A DNA stretch of 64,000 nucleotides, taken from NCBI GenBank assembly GCA_009912175.1, contig WNDQ01000020.1, forward strand, positions 1 through 64,000, read 5' to 3'. The notes under the pieces are model-generated. The model was not told where the DNA came from. It did no database searches and saw only the letters and a list, made by a program, of their open reading frames with translations. Positions 1 to 6,949 of the stretch are shown here, one piece after another. How positions within the stretch are numbered: the stretch's first letter is position 1; the number at the start of each line of letters is the position of its first letter. Source of the stretch: Paracidovorax wautersii (GTDB taxonomy: Bacteria; Pseudomonadota; Gammaproteobacteria; Burkholderiales; Burkholderiaceae_C). The position numbers and the translations under genes were made by a program.

Positions 1-226
1 CAGGGCTGCCAGGGCGACCTGCGCCTTGAATGCCGGGCTATGCGACCGGCGGCTTCTTTTTGCCATTTTGGGGTTCCTCTTGCTGGTCCCTATGACCAGC
101 TCAGGCCCCGACCGTTCCACTTATCGGCCTGTCCGAATTTCCGCCGCCACCTCTACGCGTCAGGTTGGCATGTAGTGTGTTGGATGCAGTTGTATGGAAG
201 CCAGTGGATTTCTTTGGAAGAAGTTC

Positions 227-255
227 TTGCCGAAGACAGAAAACAAGGCTAGAAT
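227..255 (+). promoter_or_regulatory. strong sigma-70-type promoter
   Basis: TTGCCG (227-232) and TAGAAT (250-255) are separated by exactly 17 bp. Transcription would start near 262, ahead of a hairpin-rich, apparently non-coding stretch that ends in a terminator-like structure. Readthrough could also feed the two tRNA genes, because no better promoter is visible between 379 and 429. Confidence 0.5.
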
Positions 256-261
256 CGTGTT

Positions 262-378
262 CTTCGTTGGGCACCTCAGCGAAGAAAGCGTTTGGAAATC
301 AAAGACTTATCGCTTCAATGCGAGTCTCGTTTCCTGCTCCAGATCCGAAAGGGAAGCAAAGCACTGGCTTCCCTTTTT
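262..378 (+). ncRNA. candidate small RNA, unassigned family
   Basis: The segment lies between a good promoter and a terminator-like hairpin: GGGAAGC (351-357) pairs with GCTTCCC (367-373), followed by TTTTT. Near its 5' end a second hairpin pairs 260-270 with 276-286. No convincing reading frame with a ribosome site is present. It does not fold as a tRNA: the 3' part ends in a TCCA-like string but has no matching T arm. It could be an sRNA of about 115 nt or the leader of the tRNA transcript. I recognise no family. Confidence 0.3.
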
Positions 379-429
379 CATCGGAGCGAAGAGCCCTCAG
401 GGGCTTGAATTTTGATGAGCGCGAGGCAC

Positions 430-503
430 GGCGCGGTAGCAAAGCGGTTATGCAACGGATTGCAAATCCGTCTAGCCCGGTTCGACTCCGGGCCGCGCCT
501 CCA
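430..503 (+). tRNA. tRNA-Cys (GCA)
   Basis: A cloverleaf can be drawn directly. Acceptor GGCGCGG (430-436) pairs with CCGCGCC (493-499). The anticodon stem ACGGA/TCCGT encloses loop TTGCAAA with anticodon GCA at 462-464. The T arm contains GGTTCGACTCC, and CCA is encoded at 501-503. Confidence 0.95.
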
Positions 504-515
504 GAGACAGTCAGT

Positions 516-591
516 GCGGGAATAGCTCAGTTGGTAGAGCGCAACCTTGCCAAGGTTGAGGTCGACGGTTCGAGCCCGTTTTCCCGCTCCA
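516..591 (+). tRNA. tRNA-Gly (GCC)
   Basis: Acceptor GCGGGAA (516-522) pairs with TTCCCGC (581-587). The D arm reads AGCTCAGTTGGTAGAGC. The anticodon stem CAACC/GGTTG encloses anticodon GCC at 549-551, and CCA is encoded at 589-591. It lies 12 bp after tRNA-Cys and is probably co-transcribed and co-processed with it. Confidence 0.95.
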
Positions 592-600
592 ATTCTTCAA

Positions 601-630
601 AAGCAGCCTTCTTCGGAAGGCTGCTTTTTT
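601..630 (+). terminator. Rho-independent terminator of the tRNA unit
   Basis: An 11-bp perfect stem (601-611 with 616-626) closes a TTCG tetraloop and is followed by a T run. It begins 9 nt after the CCA end of tRNA-Gly. Confidence 0.9.
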
Positions 631-770
631 CTTGTGCGTCGGATTTTTCTTTCCGCTCCGCCAAGCCTGCCGGGATGCCTCTTTGAGCTCAACGGCATGC
701 CGGTTCATGGTGTCGAATTCGGGCGTCATGGCGACGGTCTGTCCGCCCGCTCACGGCGCCTCTTCCCTGT

Positions 771-1079
771 TCACGGGCGCTGCCGCTGCCCCAGGATCGC
801 GCCGATCAGGCCGGGAAACCGGCTTTCCAGGTCGGCCTGGCGCAGCCGGTTCATGTGCGTGGTGCCGACGTATTCGGTCAGGACGAGACCGGATTCGCGC
901 AGCACACGGAAATGATGCGAGACGCTCGACTTGGGCCGTCCGCCGTCGAGCTCGCCGCAGCTGGCAGTCGGGACGGCTGCCAGATGGCGCACGATCTCCA
1001 GGCGAACCGGATCGCTCAAGGCGTAGAGCATGCGCTCAAGAATGAACTCACTGGTGTCAGGATGTTTGATGGCGCGCAT
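771..1079 (-). CDS. ArsR-family winged-helix transcriptional regulator
   Basis: A small DNA-binding regulator that should repress its own gene and the divergent flavin reductase. The core reads YALSDPVRLEIVRHL, then a recognition region around SSVSHHFRVLRESGLV and a wing (TEYVGTTHMNRLR), which is the ArsR/HTH_20 pattern. No Cys-pair metal site is visible at the usual alpha-3 position, so it is probably not a metal sensor. The frame is open to an ATG at 1136, but that start lies inside a near-perfect 30-bp palindrome (1111-1140). The ATG at 1079 gives the usual ArsR N-terminus (HPDTSEF) and about 102 residues, so I prefer it. The start is uncertain; the family call is secure. Confidence 0.85.
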   Translation of the reverse strand: MRAIKHPDTSEFILERMLYALSDPVRLEIVRHLAAVPTASCGELDGGRPKSSVSHHFRVLRESGLVLTEYVGTTHMNRLRQADLESRFPGLIGAILGQRQRP

Positions 1080-1110
1080 GACCCGATCATAAACGGCAGG
1101 GTAGACTTGC

Positions 1111-1140
1111 TCGAATGTTTGATAAATATCGAACATTCGA
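1111..1140. promoter_or_regulatory. 30-bp palindromic operator between arsR-type gene and OYE gene
   Basis: Arms TCGAATGTT (1111-1119) and AACATTCGA (1132-1140) flank an inner GATA-AA-TATC inverted repeat. Overall 14 of 15 base pairs are symmetric. Its place between divergent regulator and enzyme genes fits an ArsR dimer site controlling both. Confidence 0.65.
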
Positions 1141-1175
1141 AATAGCGATCTTTCCCTGCATCTTTGAAAGCGGCC

Positions 1176-2264
1176 ATGTCAGCACTTTTCCAGCCCTTCA
1201 CCCTCAAATCCATCACCCTGCGCAACCGCATCGCGGTGCCGCCGATGTGCCAATACATGGCCACCGATGGCCTGATCGGTGATTGGCACCTCAGCCACTA
1301 CGCCGCCATCGCACGTGGCGGCGCCGGCCTGGTCGTCGTCGAGGCCACGGCCGTCTCGCCGGAGGGCCGCATCACGCCCGGCTGCGCCGGCATCTGGCGC
1401 GACGATCAGGCGCAGGCGTTCGCACCGGTGGTGCAAGCCATCAAGGCGGCCGGCTCGGTCCCGGGCATTCAGATCGGCCATGCCGGCCGCAAGGCCAGTG
1501 CCAACCGGCCTTGGGAAGGGGACGACCACATTGCCGAGGGGGATGCCCGTGGCTGGCAGACCCTTGCCCCTTCGGCGCTGGCATTTGGCCCTGGCCTGGA
1601 GAAGCAGCCTCGCGCGATGACGCTGGATGACATCGCCCGGGTGCGGCAGGACTTCGTCGACGCGGCCGTGCGTGCCCGCGACGTGGGTTTCGCGTGGTTG
1701 GAGCTGCATTTCGCGCATGGCTATCTGGCGCAGAGCTTTTTCTCGGCCGCGGCGAACCAGCGTGACGACCTCTACGGGGGGAGCGCCGAAAACCGTGGCC
1801 GTTTCCTGCTCGAAACGCTCCAGGCCGTGCGTGAAGTGTGGCCCGAGCATCTGCCGCTGACCGTGCGTTTCGGCGTGCTGGAGTTCGACGGGCGCGACGA
1901 ACAGACCTTGATCGAGTCGATCGAGCTGACGCGCCAATTCAAAAGCGCGGGGCTGGACATGATGAGTGTCAGCATTGGTTTTTCGACGCCGACGGCCAAG
2001 GTGCCATGGGGCACGGCATTCCTGGGGCCCATCGCGCAGCGTGTGCGGCGCGAAGCCGGCATCCCGGTGTCGTCGGCCTGGGGTTTTGGAACGCCAGAGG
2101 TGGCCGAGCAGGCCATCCGTGACGAGCAGCTCGATGTGGTCATGATCGGCCGGGCGCATCTGAGCAACCCGCATTGGCCCTATGCGGCCGCGAAGGCGCT
2201 CGGCGTCGAGCGCGCTTCGTGGACGCTTCCGGCGCCTTACGCGCATTGGCTTGAGCGTTATTGA
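1176..2264 (+). CDS. NADH:flavin oxidoreductase, Old Yellow Enzyme class III (YqjM-like)
   Basis: An FMN-dependent ene-reductase of TIM-barrel fold that reduces activated C=C bonds such as those of enones and maleimides; the physiological substrate is unknown. Visible signatures are LKSITLRNRIAVPPMCQY at the N-terminus (the Cys in PPMCQY is characteristic of the thermophilic-like class), HAGRKAS near residue 102, the substrate-binding HFAHGYL pair, and the C-terminal GRAHLSNPHWPY phosphate-binding strand. Length (362 aa) is normal. I chose the ATG at 1176; a TTG at 1164 is in frame. It diverges from the ArsR-type gene across a strong palindrome, so it is likely ArsR-controlled and induced by electrophiles. 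Confidence 0.9.
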   Translation: MSALFQPFTLKSITLRNRIAVPPMCQYMATDGLIGDWHLSHYAAIARGGAGLVVVEATAVSPEGRITPGCAGIWRDDQAQAFAPVVQAIKAAGSVPGIQIGHAGRKASANRPWEGDDHIAEGDARGWQTLAPSALAFGPGLEKQPRAMTLDDIARVRQDFVDAAVRARDVGFAWLELHFAHGYLAQSFFSAAANQRDDLYGGSAENRGRFLLETLQAVREVWPEHLPLTVRFGVLEFDGRDEQTLIESIELTRQFKSAGLDMMSVSIGFSTPTAKVPWGTAFLGPIAQRVRREAGIPVSSAWGFGTPEVAEQAIRDEQLDVVMIGRAHLSNPHWPYAAAKALGVERASWTLPAPYAHWLERY

Positions 2265-2443
2265 TGGCCTGTGCGTGGCCAGCCTGAGGGCAGGGCCGCG
2301 CATCGGCCCCTACAGGCTAGGGGCTGGAGCTTCGTCGAGCTGTCGTACTTTTCGATAGGCATAGACGATGCAAAACAGAAGCAGGCTTCCTCCGCCTTTT
2401 TCAGCGCGAATGGCGATCGGGCCTGTCTTGCGAACCCGCAGGC

Positions 2444-2902
2444 CTATTGATTGAAGGCCTCGGCAAATTCATCCGAGAAAATTTCTGCCAATGCGATGCG
2501 CAAGGCGGCCGCTTGTTCAGCACCATAGACAAATTCAAAGCGATCCTGCGCTTTGCGCCACAGGCGATTGGATTCGGTCAGTTTCGATTTGCCGCGGTCG
2601 GTCAATTCCACCCGACGGCTGCGGCGATCCAAGGGGTCGGGCCGCACTGCGACATAGCCTTCACGTGCCAACGGTTCAAGGTTGCGCCCCAGCGCGGAAC
2701 GCTCCAGCACCATCGCGTGTGCCAGTTCACTCATCGTCGCGGATTCGGCGCGAGCGATGTGCACAAGCACAGAGCGCTGCGAGACGGTGAGCCCGCACGG
2801 TGCCAGTACCGCGTCATACAGTTGGGTGACGCGGCGCGTCGCCTTGCGTAACGCGGCGCCGTTGCAAATCAGGAGGTCTTTCAGACGCGTTGCTGAAGAC
2901 AT
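2444..2902 (-). CDS. MarR-family transcriptional regulator
   Basis: A dimeric winged-helix regulator of 152 residues. The wHTH core is clear: LTVSQRSVLVHIARAESATMSELAHAM followed by the wing DPLDRRSRRVELTDRGK, the classic DxRxxR-LTxxG MarR pattern. The ATG at 2902 is chosen because GGAGGT sits 5 nt before it; the longer start at 2923 has no ribosome site. It is divergent from the broken MATE-pump gene, and a perfect 10-bp palindrome lies in the promoter of that gene, so MarR control of a drug-efflux gene is the obvious reading. Confidence 0.9.
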   Translation of the reverse strand: MSSATRLKDLLICNGAALRKATRRVTQLYDAVLAPCGLTVSQRSVLVHIARAESATMSELAHAMVLERSALGRNLEPLAREGYVAVRPDPLDRRSRRVELTDRGKSKLTESNRLWRKAQDRFEFVYGAEQAAALRIALAEIFSDEFAEAFNQ

Positions 2903-2976
2903 CTCTACCTCCGTAGTAGCCATGGCGCATGAGTCTTGATGGGCATCAGACCAGGCGCCGGTTCACACGATTATCC

Positions 2977-3006
2977 TTGACAGGTAGGTGCATATGCAAC
3001 TAAATT
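2977..3006 (+). promoter_or_regulatory. promoter with embedded MarR-type operator ahead of MATE gene
   Basis: TTGACA (2977-2982) and TAAATT (3001-3006) are 18 bp apart. The spacer holds the perfect palindrome TGCATATGCA (2989-2998), well placed for repression. A second palindrome, GTATATAC, follows at 3021-3028. Confidence 0.6.
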
Positions 3007-3087
3007 TGCCCCGAATACTTGTATATACCCGCATCTGAGCGGGTCATTTCAGGAGGGTTTCAACATGTCCAACAGCGCCGGCAAGCC

Positions 3088-4484
3088 ATGAAACTGCTGA
3101 CACCCTCCGCCACGGCGACGGTGCGACGGACGGCCCATCCGCGTCTGCGGGGGATGCTGGATGACCCCATCGTGCCGACGCTGCTTCGCATGAGCGGGCC
3201 GAACACGGTGATGATGCTGGCCCTGGCCTCGACCAGCCTGGTCGAGATGTGATTCCTGGCCAAACTCGGCACCGATGTGCTGGCCGGTGTGGCGGTGGTC
3301 GTGCCAGTTCTGATGCTGATGCAGAACATGTCGCAAGGTGCCATGGGCGGGGAGGTATTTCGTCCGCGATCGCGCGAGCGTTGGGCGCAGGCGATACGGC
3401 ATTGGCGGACGCCCTGGCGCGCCATGCCGTCGTCCTGAGTGCCACGATCGGCCTGGTGTTCACGCTGGTGTTGCTGTCGCTCAGCACGCCGCTGCTGCAC
3501 TTCCTGGGCGCTGAAGGCGCGTCGCTGGTCGCCGCCAAGGCGTATGGGCACATCGTATTCGCAGGCCTGGTCTTGACCTGGGTGATGAGTGCGCTGGCCA
3601 GCGTGATACGCGGCACGGGCAACATGCTGCTGCCCAGTGCCGTCATTTGTGGCGGCGCCATACTGCTGATCCCGATTTGCGCCGGATTGATCTTCGGTTT
3701 TGGACCGGTGCCGCCGCTGGGCGTCGCCGGCGGTGCCTGGGCGCTGCTGGCCTACCAGGCCCTCGGAACACTGGTCCTGGGCTGGTATTGCCTGAGCGGG
3801 CGAAACGCGGCCAGGTTGCGCGCCGGCCCCCTGCGTTGGGCTCCGATGGGCAGCATCCTGGGCGTGGGCGGCCTGGCTTGCATCAACCCCTTGCTGACGA
3901 ACGGGCTGATCGCGTCCACGGCTGCGATCGTTGGCGCTTACGCGGGAACGCAGGCGCTGGCGGGCTACGCGACGGCGGCCAGGCTGGAGTATCTGCTGAT
4001 TCCGTTGGCCTTCGGCCTCGGTGGTCCCATGGTTGCCTTGGTGGGCTCGAACATCGGCGCTGGGCAGCCAGAGCGTGCTCGACGCATTGCTTTGGTCGGC
4101 GCAGCCATGGCGTTCGTTGCTGGCGAAGCCGTCGGTTTGGCCGCTGCCATTTGGCCCGAAACCTGGCTCAGGCTGTTCGGCACGGACGAAACACTCCTGG
4201 AGACCGGCGCGCAATACCTGCGGATTGCCGGGCCTTTCTATGGATTTTTCGCGATGGGCTTCGCACTTTACTTTGCCTCCCAGGGCGCACGGCGACTGAA
4301 ATGGCCGCTGTTGGCCGGCGCCTTCCGCCTGGTGCTTTACGCCGGCGTGGGTTGGATCATCCTGCACATGACGGGCTCCCTGACGGCCTTCTTCGTGACC
4401 GGCGCCGCAGCGATGGCGGTGTACGGACTGTGCGTGCTGGCCTCTGTCGCTTCTGGCAGCTGGATCGCGCATCCGCGGCGCTGA
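3088..4484 (+). pseudogene. MATE-family efflux transporter, disrupted (TGA plus frameshift)
   Basis: Together the frames encode a 12-helix MATE (MatE/NorM-type) Na+ or H+/drug antiporter, but no single frame spans it. The first frame (from ATG 3088) reads to SLVEM and stops at TGA 3250-3252, where MATE proteins usually have a Trp codon. Downstream the same frame continues as MATE sequence (FLAKLGTDVLAGVAVV) until about 3349-3352. There a run of four G must be five to join the third frame (GGISSAIARALGAGDT), which then runs intact to 4484. An eight-codon ORF with a perfect AGGAGG site starts at 3065 and overlaps the 3088 start as ATGA; it may be a leader or a third lesion. It is probably non-functional unless these are sequencing errors. 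Confidence 0.8.
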
Positions 4485-4501
4485 GTATTTTTTAGCGGTC
4501 G

Positions 4502-4529
4502 TTGTTTTCTTTGAACCGGTTCTTAAAGT
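4502..4529 (+). promoter_or_regulatory. putative promoter of the PanE-like gene
   Basis: TTGTTT (4502-4507), 16 bp, then TAAAGT (4524-4529). The spacer contains the perfect palindrome GAACCGGTTC (4513-4522), a possible operator. AGGAGG at 4541-4546 then serves the ATG at 4552. Confidence 0.4.
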
Positions 4530-4551
4530 CACGCCACTTCAGGAGGACAGC

Positions 4552-5484
4552 ATGAAGATACTGATTGTCGGTGCGGGTGCCATGGGGGGCTACTACGGCG
4601 CAAGGCTGCTGCAAGCCGGCGCCGACGTCACTTTTCTGGTCCGGCCCCAGCGGGCGGCTTTGCTGGCCGACCGTGGCTTACGGGTGCGCAGCGATCTGGG
4701 AAACTTCGATGCCCCGGTCGCCACGGTCTTGCGCGAACACCTCCAACCGGTCTACGACCTCATCGTCCTGAGCTGCAAGTCCTATGACCTGGACGCAGCC
4801 CTTGACGATATCCAGCCCGCGATGGCGGGGAAGACCATGATGCTTCCCTTCTTGAACGGTCTGGGCGTGTACGACCAGCTGGATGCACGTTTCGGCCGCG
4901 ACCGTGTGCTGGGTGGTGTCGCCTATATCGCCGTCATGCTCGAGTCCGACGGCGCCATACGCCACTTCGGCAGCAACGATGTTGTGATGATTGGGGCTCG
5001 CTCGTCCGCCGGAGTAGCTTGCGCCGAGCAGTTTCACGCCCGCATCAAACAATCCCCAGGCACACGTACCCTGGCGGACAACATCACGCACGCGCTCTGG
5101 AACAAGTGGGTCATGCTCGCCTCGGGCGCGGCCATGACTTGCCTGATGCGAGGCACGGTGGGCGACATTCTCGCCACGCGGGATGGTGCCACGCTGATGC
5201 AGCAGGCCATGGCGGAGTGCCGTGCCGTGGCGGCTGCCGAGGGTGTCGAACTCACTTCGGACGACGTGCAGCGGCTGGAGGCCCGACTGTTGGACAGGCA
5301 ATCCGCCTGGGCGGCATCGATGATGCGCGACATCGCGCAGACAGCGCCTCGCATCGAGGCTGATGCCATCGTCGGCAACCTGCTGGCGCGTGCCGAGCAG
5401 CACCATATAGAGACGCCTGTGCTGCGCATCGCCCATTGCCACCTTCAGGTGTACGAGCGCCAGCAGGCAAAAGCGGCGGTGTAG
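4552..5484 (+). CDS. panE: 2-dehydropantoate 2-reductase family protein (PanE/ApbA)
   Basis: An NADP-dependent ketopantoate reductase fold, 310 residues. The Rossmann motif VGAGAMGGYYGARL opens the protein, followed by LSCKSYDLDAAL and the conserved THALWNKWVML segment that carries the catalytic Lys. The C-terminal ApbA_C domain ends with LRIAHCHLQVYE. A strong AGGAGG site precedes the start. Several PanE paralogues often occur in one Burkholderiales genome, and this one is not next to other pantothenate genes, so it may act on another 2-keto acid. The family is certain; the exact substrate is not. Confidence 0.85.
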   Translation: MKILIVGAGAMGGYYGARLLQAGADVTFLVRPQRAALLADRGLRVRSDLGNFDAPVATVLREHLQPVYDLIVLSCKSYDLDAALDDIQPAMAGKTMMLPFLNGLGVYDQLDARFGRDRVLGGVAYIAVMLESDGAIRHFGSNDVVMIGARSSAGVACAEQFHARIKQSPGTRTLADNITHALWNKWVMLASGAAMTCLMRGTVGDILATRDGATLMQQAMAECRAVAAAEGVELTSDDVQRLEARLLDRQSAWAASMMRDIAQTAPRIEADAIVGNLLARAEQHHIETPVLRIAHCHLQVYERQQAKAAV

Positions 5485-5568
5485 TCTTTAATCCCCAAAC
5501 CTGCTTCCGTTGCCTGGGCGCGGGTTGACGGATGAGGGTCCATCGGCAGGGATCAACGGGGCTTACGC

Positions 5569-6798
5569 TCAGCCCACGTTCTGCCGGTACTGAATGAACC
5601 CCGCGTTCGTCGCGACCTGGTCGTACAGCGCGCGGGCTGTCGCGTTGGTTTCGTGCGTGTGCCAGTACACGAGGTGGGCGCCGGCTTCGCGTGCATGGGC
5701 CTGGACGCCTTCGATCAAGGCGCGGCCCACGCCCTGGCTGCGCGCGTCGGGGGCGGTGAACAGGTCCTGCAGGTAGCAGTAGGGGCCTTCGGTCCAGCAG
5801 GAGCGGTGGTAGAGCGCGTGCACGATGCCGAGCAGCCGGCCTGTTTCATCAAAGGCGCCGAGCGCGAGCATGGGCTCGTTCGGGTCCTGCAGCCGTGCCC
5901 AGGTCGTGGCGTAGACCTCGTCGCCGAGCGTGGTGTCGTAGAACGCCAGGTAGCCGCGCCACAGCACGCGCCAGGCGGCTTCGTCGCTGGCCGTGAGTGG
6001 GCGCACGCTGAGCGGCGGCCGCTCGGCCGCGTATGTGTCGTGTGCCTGGTGTGCGTGGGCCGCGCGCAGTTCGGTGAGCGAGCGGCGCTGTGCGCCCTGT
6101 GCGTCGAAGTTGTCGGGCGCGAGCCAGGCTTCGAAGGTGGCGGCCAGCGCCGGCCAGTCGCGGTCGATGATCGAGAACCACGCGGTGTCGCGGGTGCGCC
6201 CCTTGTAGACGATGGCCTGCCGGAACGTGCCTTCGTAACGAAAGCCCAGCCGCTGTGCGGTCTTGCGCGACGGTGCGTTCAGCGCATCGCACTTCCATTC
6301 GTAGCGGCGGTAGCCGAGCGTGTCGAACACGTACTTCATCAGCAGGTACTGCGCCTCGGTCGAGATCGGCGTGCGCTGCAGTGCACGCGAGAAGGTGACC
6401 CAGCCAACTTCGACCACGCCGTTGACCGGATCGATGCGCATCAAGGCGAAGGAGCCGACCTCGCGGCCGCTGGCGCGGTCGATCACGGCGTAATGCAGCG
6501 GGTCGTTGCTGGCGGTGGCCGTGCGTGCGTGGGCCAGATAACTTGCGGCGTCCTCGAATGGGCCGACAGCCAGGTAGGTCCAGTCGCGGCCATCGGGCGC
6601 GGCGGCGTAGGCGGCGTATAGGTCGGCCGCATGGCGCTCGGCGTCAAACGGCTCGATCCGGCAGTAGCGGCCGTCGAGTGTTACGCGTTCGGGGCGCGGG
6701 CGCGGCGTCCAGTCGGACGCGGGCAGCCCGATCGGCTGCCCGTGGGCGTTGGTGGTGTGGGACAAGGTCGGTCTCGCTTCGATGAAGGCCGGCGACAT
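5569..6798 (-). CDS. tandem GNAT acetyltransferase (RimJ/RimL-type domain fused to GNAT domain)
   Basis: 409 residues with two acetyltransferase domains. Residues ~25-230 form an Acetyltransf_3 (RimJ/RimL-like) domain: RIEPFDAERHAADLY, the VGWVTFSRALQRTPISTEA strand and APSRKTAQRLGFRYEG. Residues ~265-409 form a classical GNAT domain with the acetyl-CoA loop RSQGVGRALIEG and the closing ETNATARALYDQ. Both keep acetyl-CoA-binding features, so both may be active. The substrate is unknown; protein N-termini, aminoglycosides or small amines are all possible. The upstream region has a promoter and two 24-bp-spaced ACTGGCCC repeats that look like an activator site. The start at 6798 lies only about 13 nt from the predicted +1, so the transcript would be nearly leaderless. 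Confidence 0.85.
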   Translation of the reverse strand: MSPAFIEARPTLSHTTNAHGQPIGLPASDWTPRPRPERVTLDGRYCRIEPFDAERHAADLYAAYAAAPDGRDWTYLAVGPFEDAASYLAHARTATASNDPLHYAVIDRASGREVGSFALMRIDPVNGVVEVGWVTFSRALQRTPISTEAQYLLMKYVFDTLGYRRYEWKCDALNAPSRKTAQRLGFRYEGTFRQAIVYKGRTRDTAWFSIIDRDWPALAATFEAWLAPDNFDAQGAQRRSLTELRAAHAHQAHDTYAAERPPLSVRPLTASDEAAWRVLWRGYLAFYDTTLGDEVYATTWARLQDPNEPMLALGAFDETGRLLGIVHALYHRSCWTEGPYCYLQDLFTAPDARSQGVGRALIEGVQAHAREAGAHLVYWHTHETNATARALYDQVATNAGFIQYRQNVG

Positions 6799-6817
6799 GT
6801 GGCCGGCTCAAGCGTCA

Positions 6818-6878
6818 ATCGTAGGCACCACGCGGGGTCGTGAAAAGGGCCAGTTCGTCCCATTTTGAAGGGGCCAGT
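6818..6878 (-). promoter_or_regulatory. promoter with upstream direct-repeat activator site for the GNAT gene
   Basis: On the minus strand TTTTCA (6841-6846) and TACGAT (6818-6823) are 17 bp apart. Just upstream of the -35 lie two direct copies of ACTGGCCC (plus-strand GGGCCAGT at 6847-6854 and 6871-6878), 24 bp apart. Paired direct repeats abutting the -35 resemble MocR/PdxR-type operators. No such regulator gene is in the window. Confidence 0.45.
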
Positions 6879-6949
6879 CGGGCGCATGACCCGCGTGCCC
6901 CGGCCCTTGCCGCCGGCCCCGCGGGCAGGGCCGGCCTTTGGCGCAGTGA

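Noticed and set aside
290-341. Possible degenerate tRNA 3' end (TTCCTGCTCCA)
   Set aside because: No matching acceptor or T arm can be drawn.
40-686. Short frames in the first 700 bp
   Set aside because: They run through tRNA genes and a terminator and show no protein features.
3250-3252. TGA as a selenocysteine codon in the MATE gene
   Set aside because: The position is a usual Trp, a frameshift follows 100 bp later, and no hairpin of SECIS type is evident.
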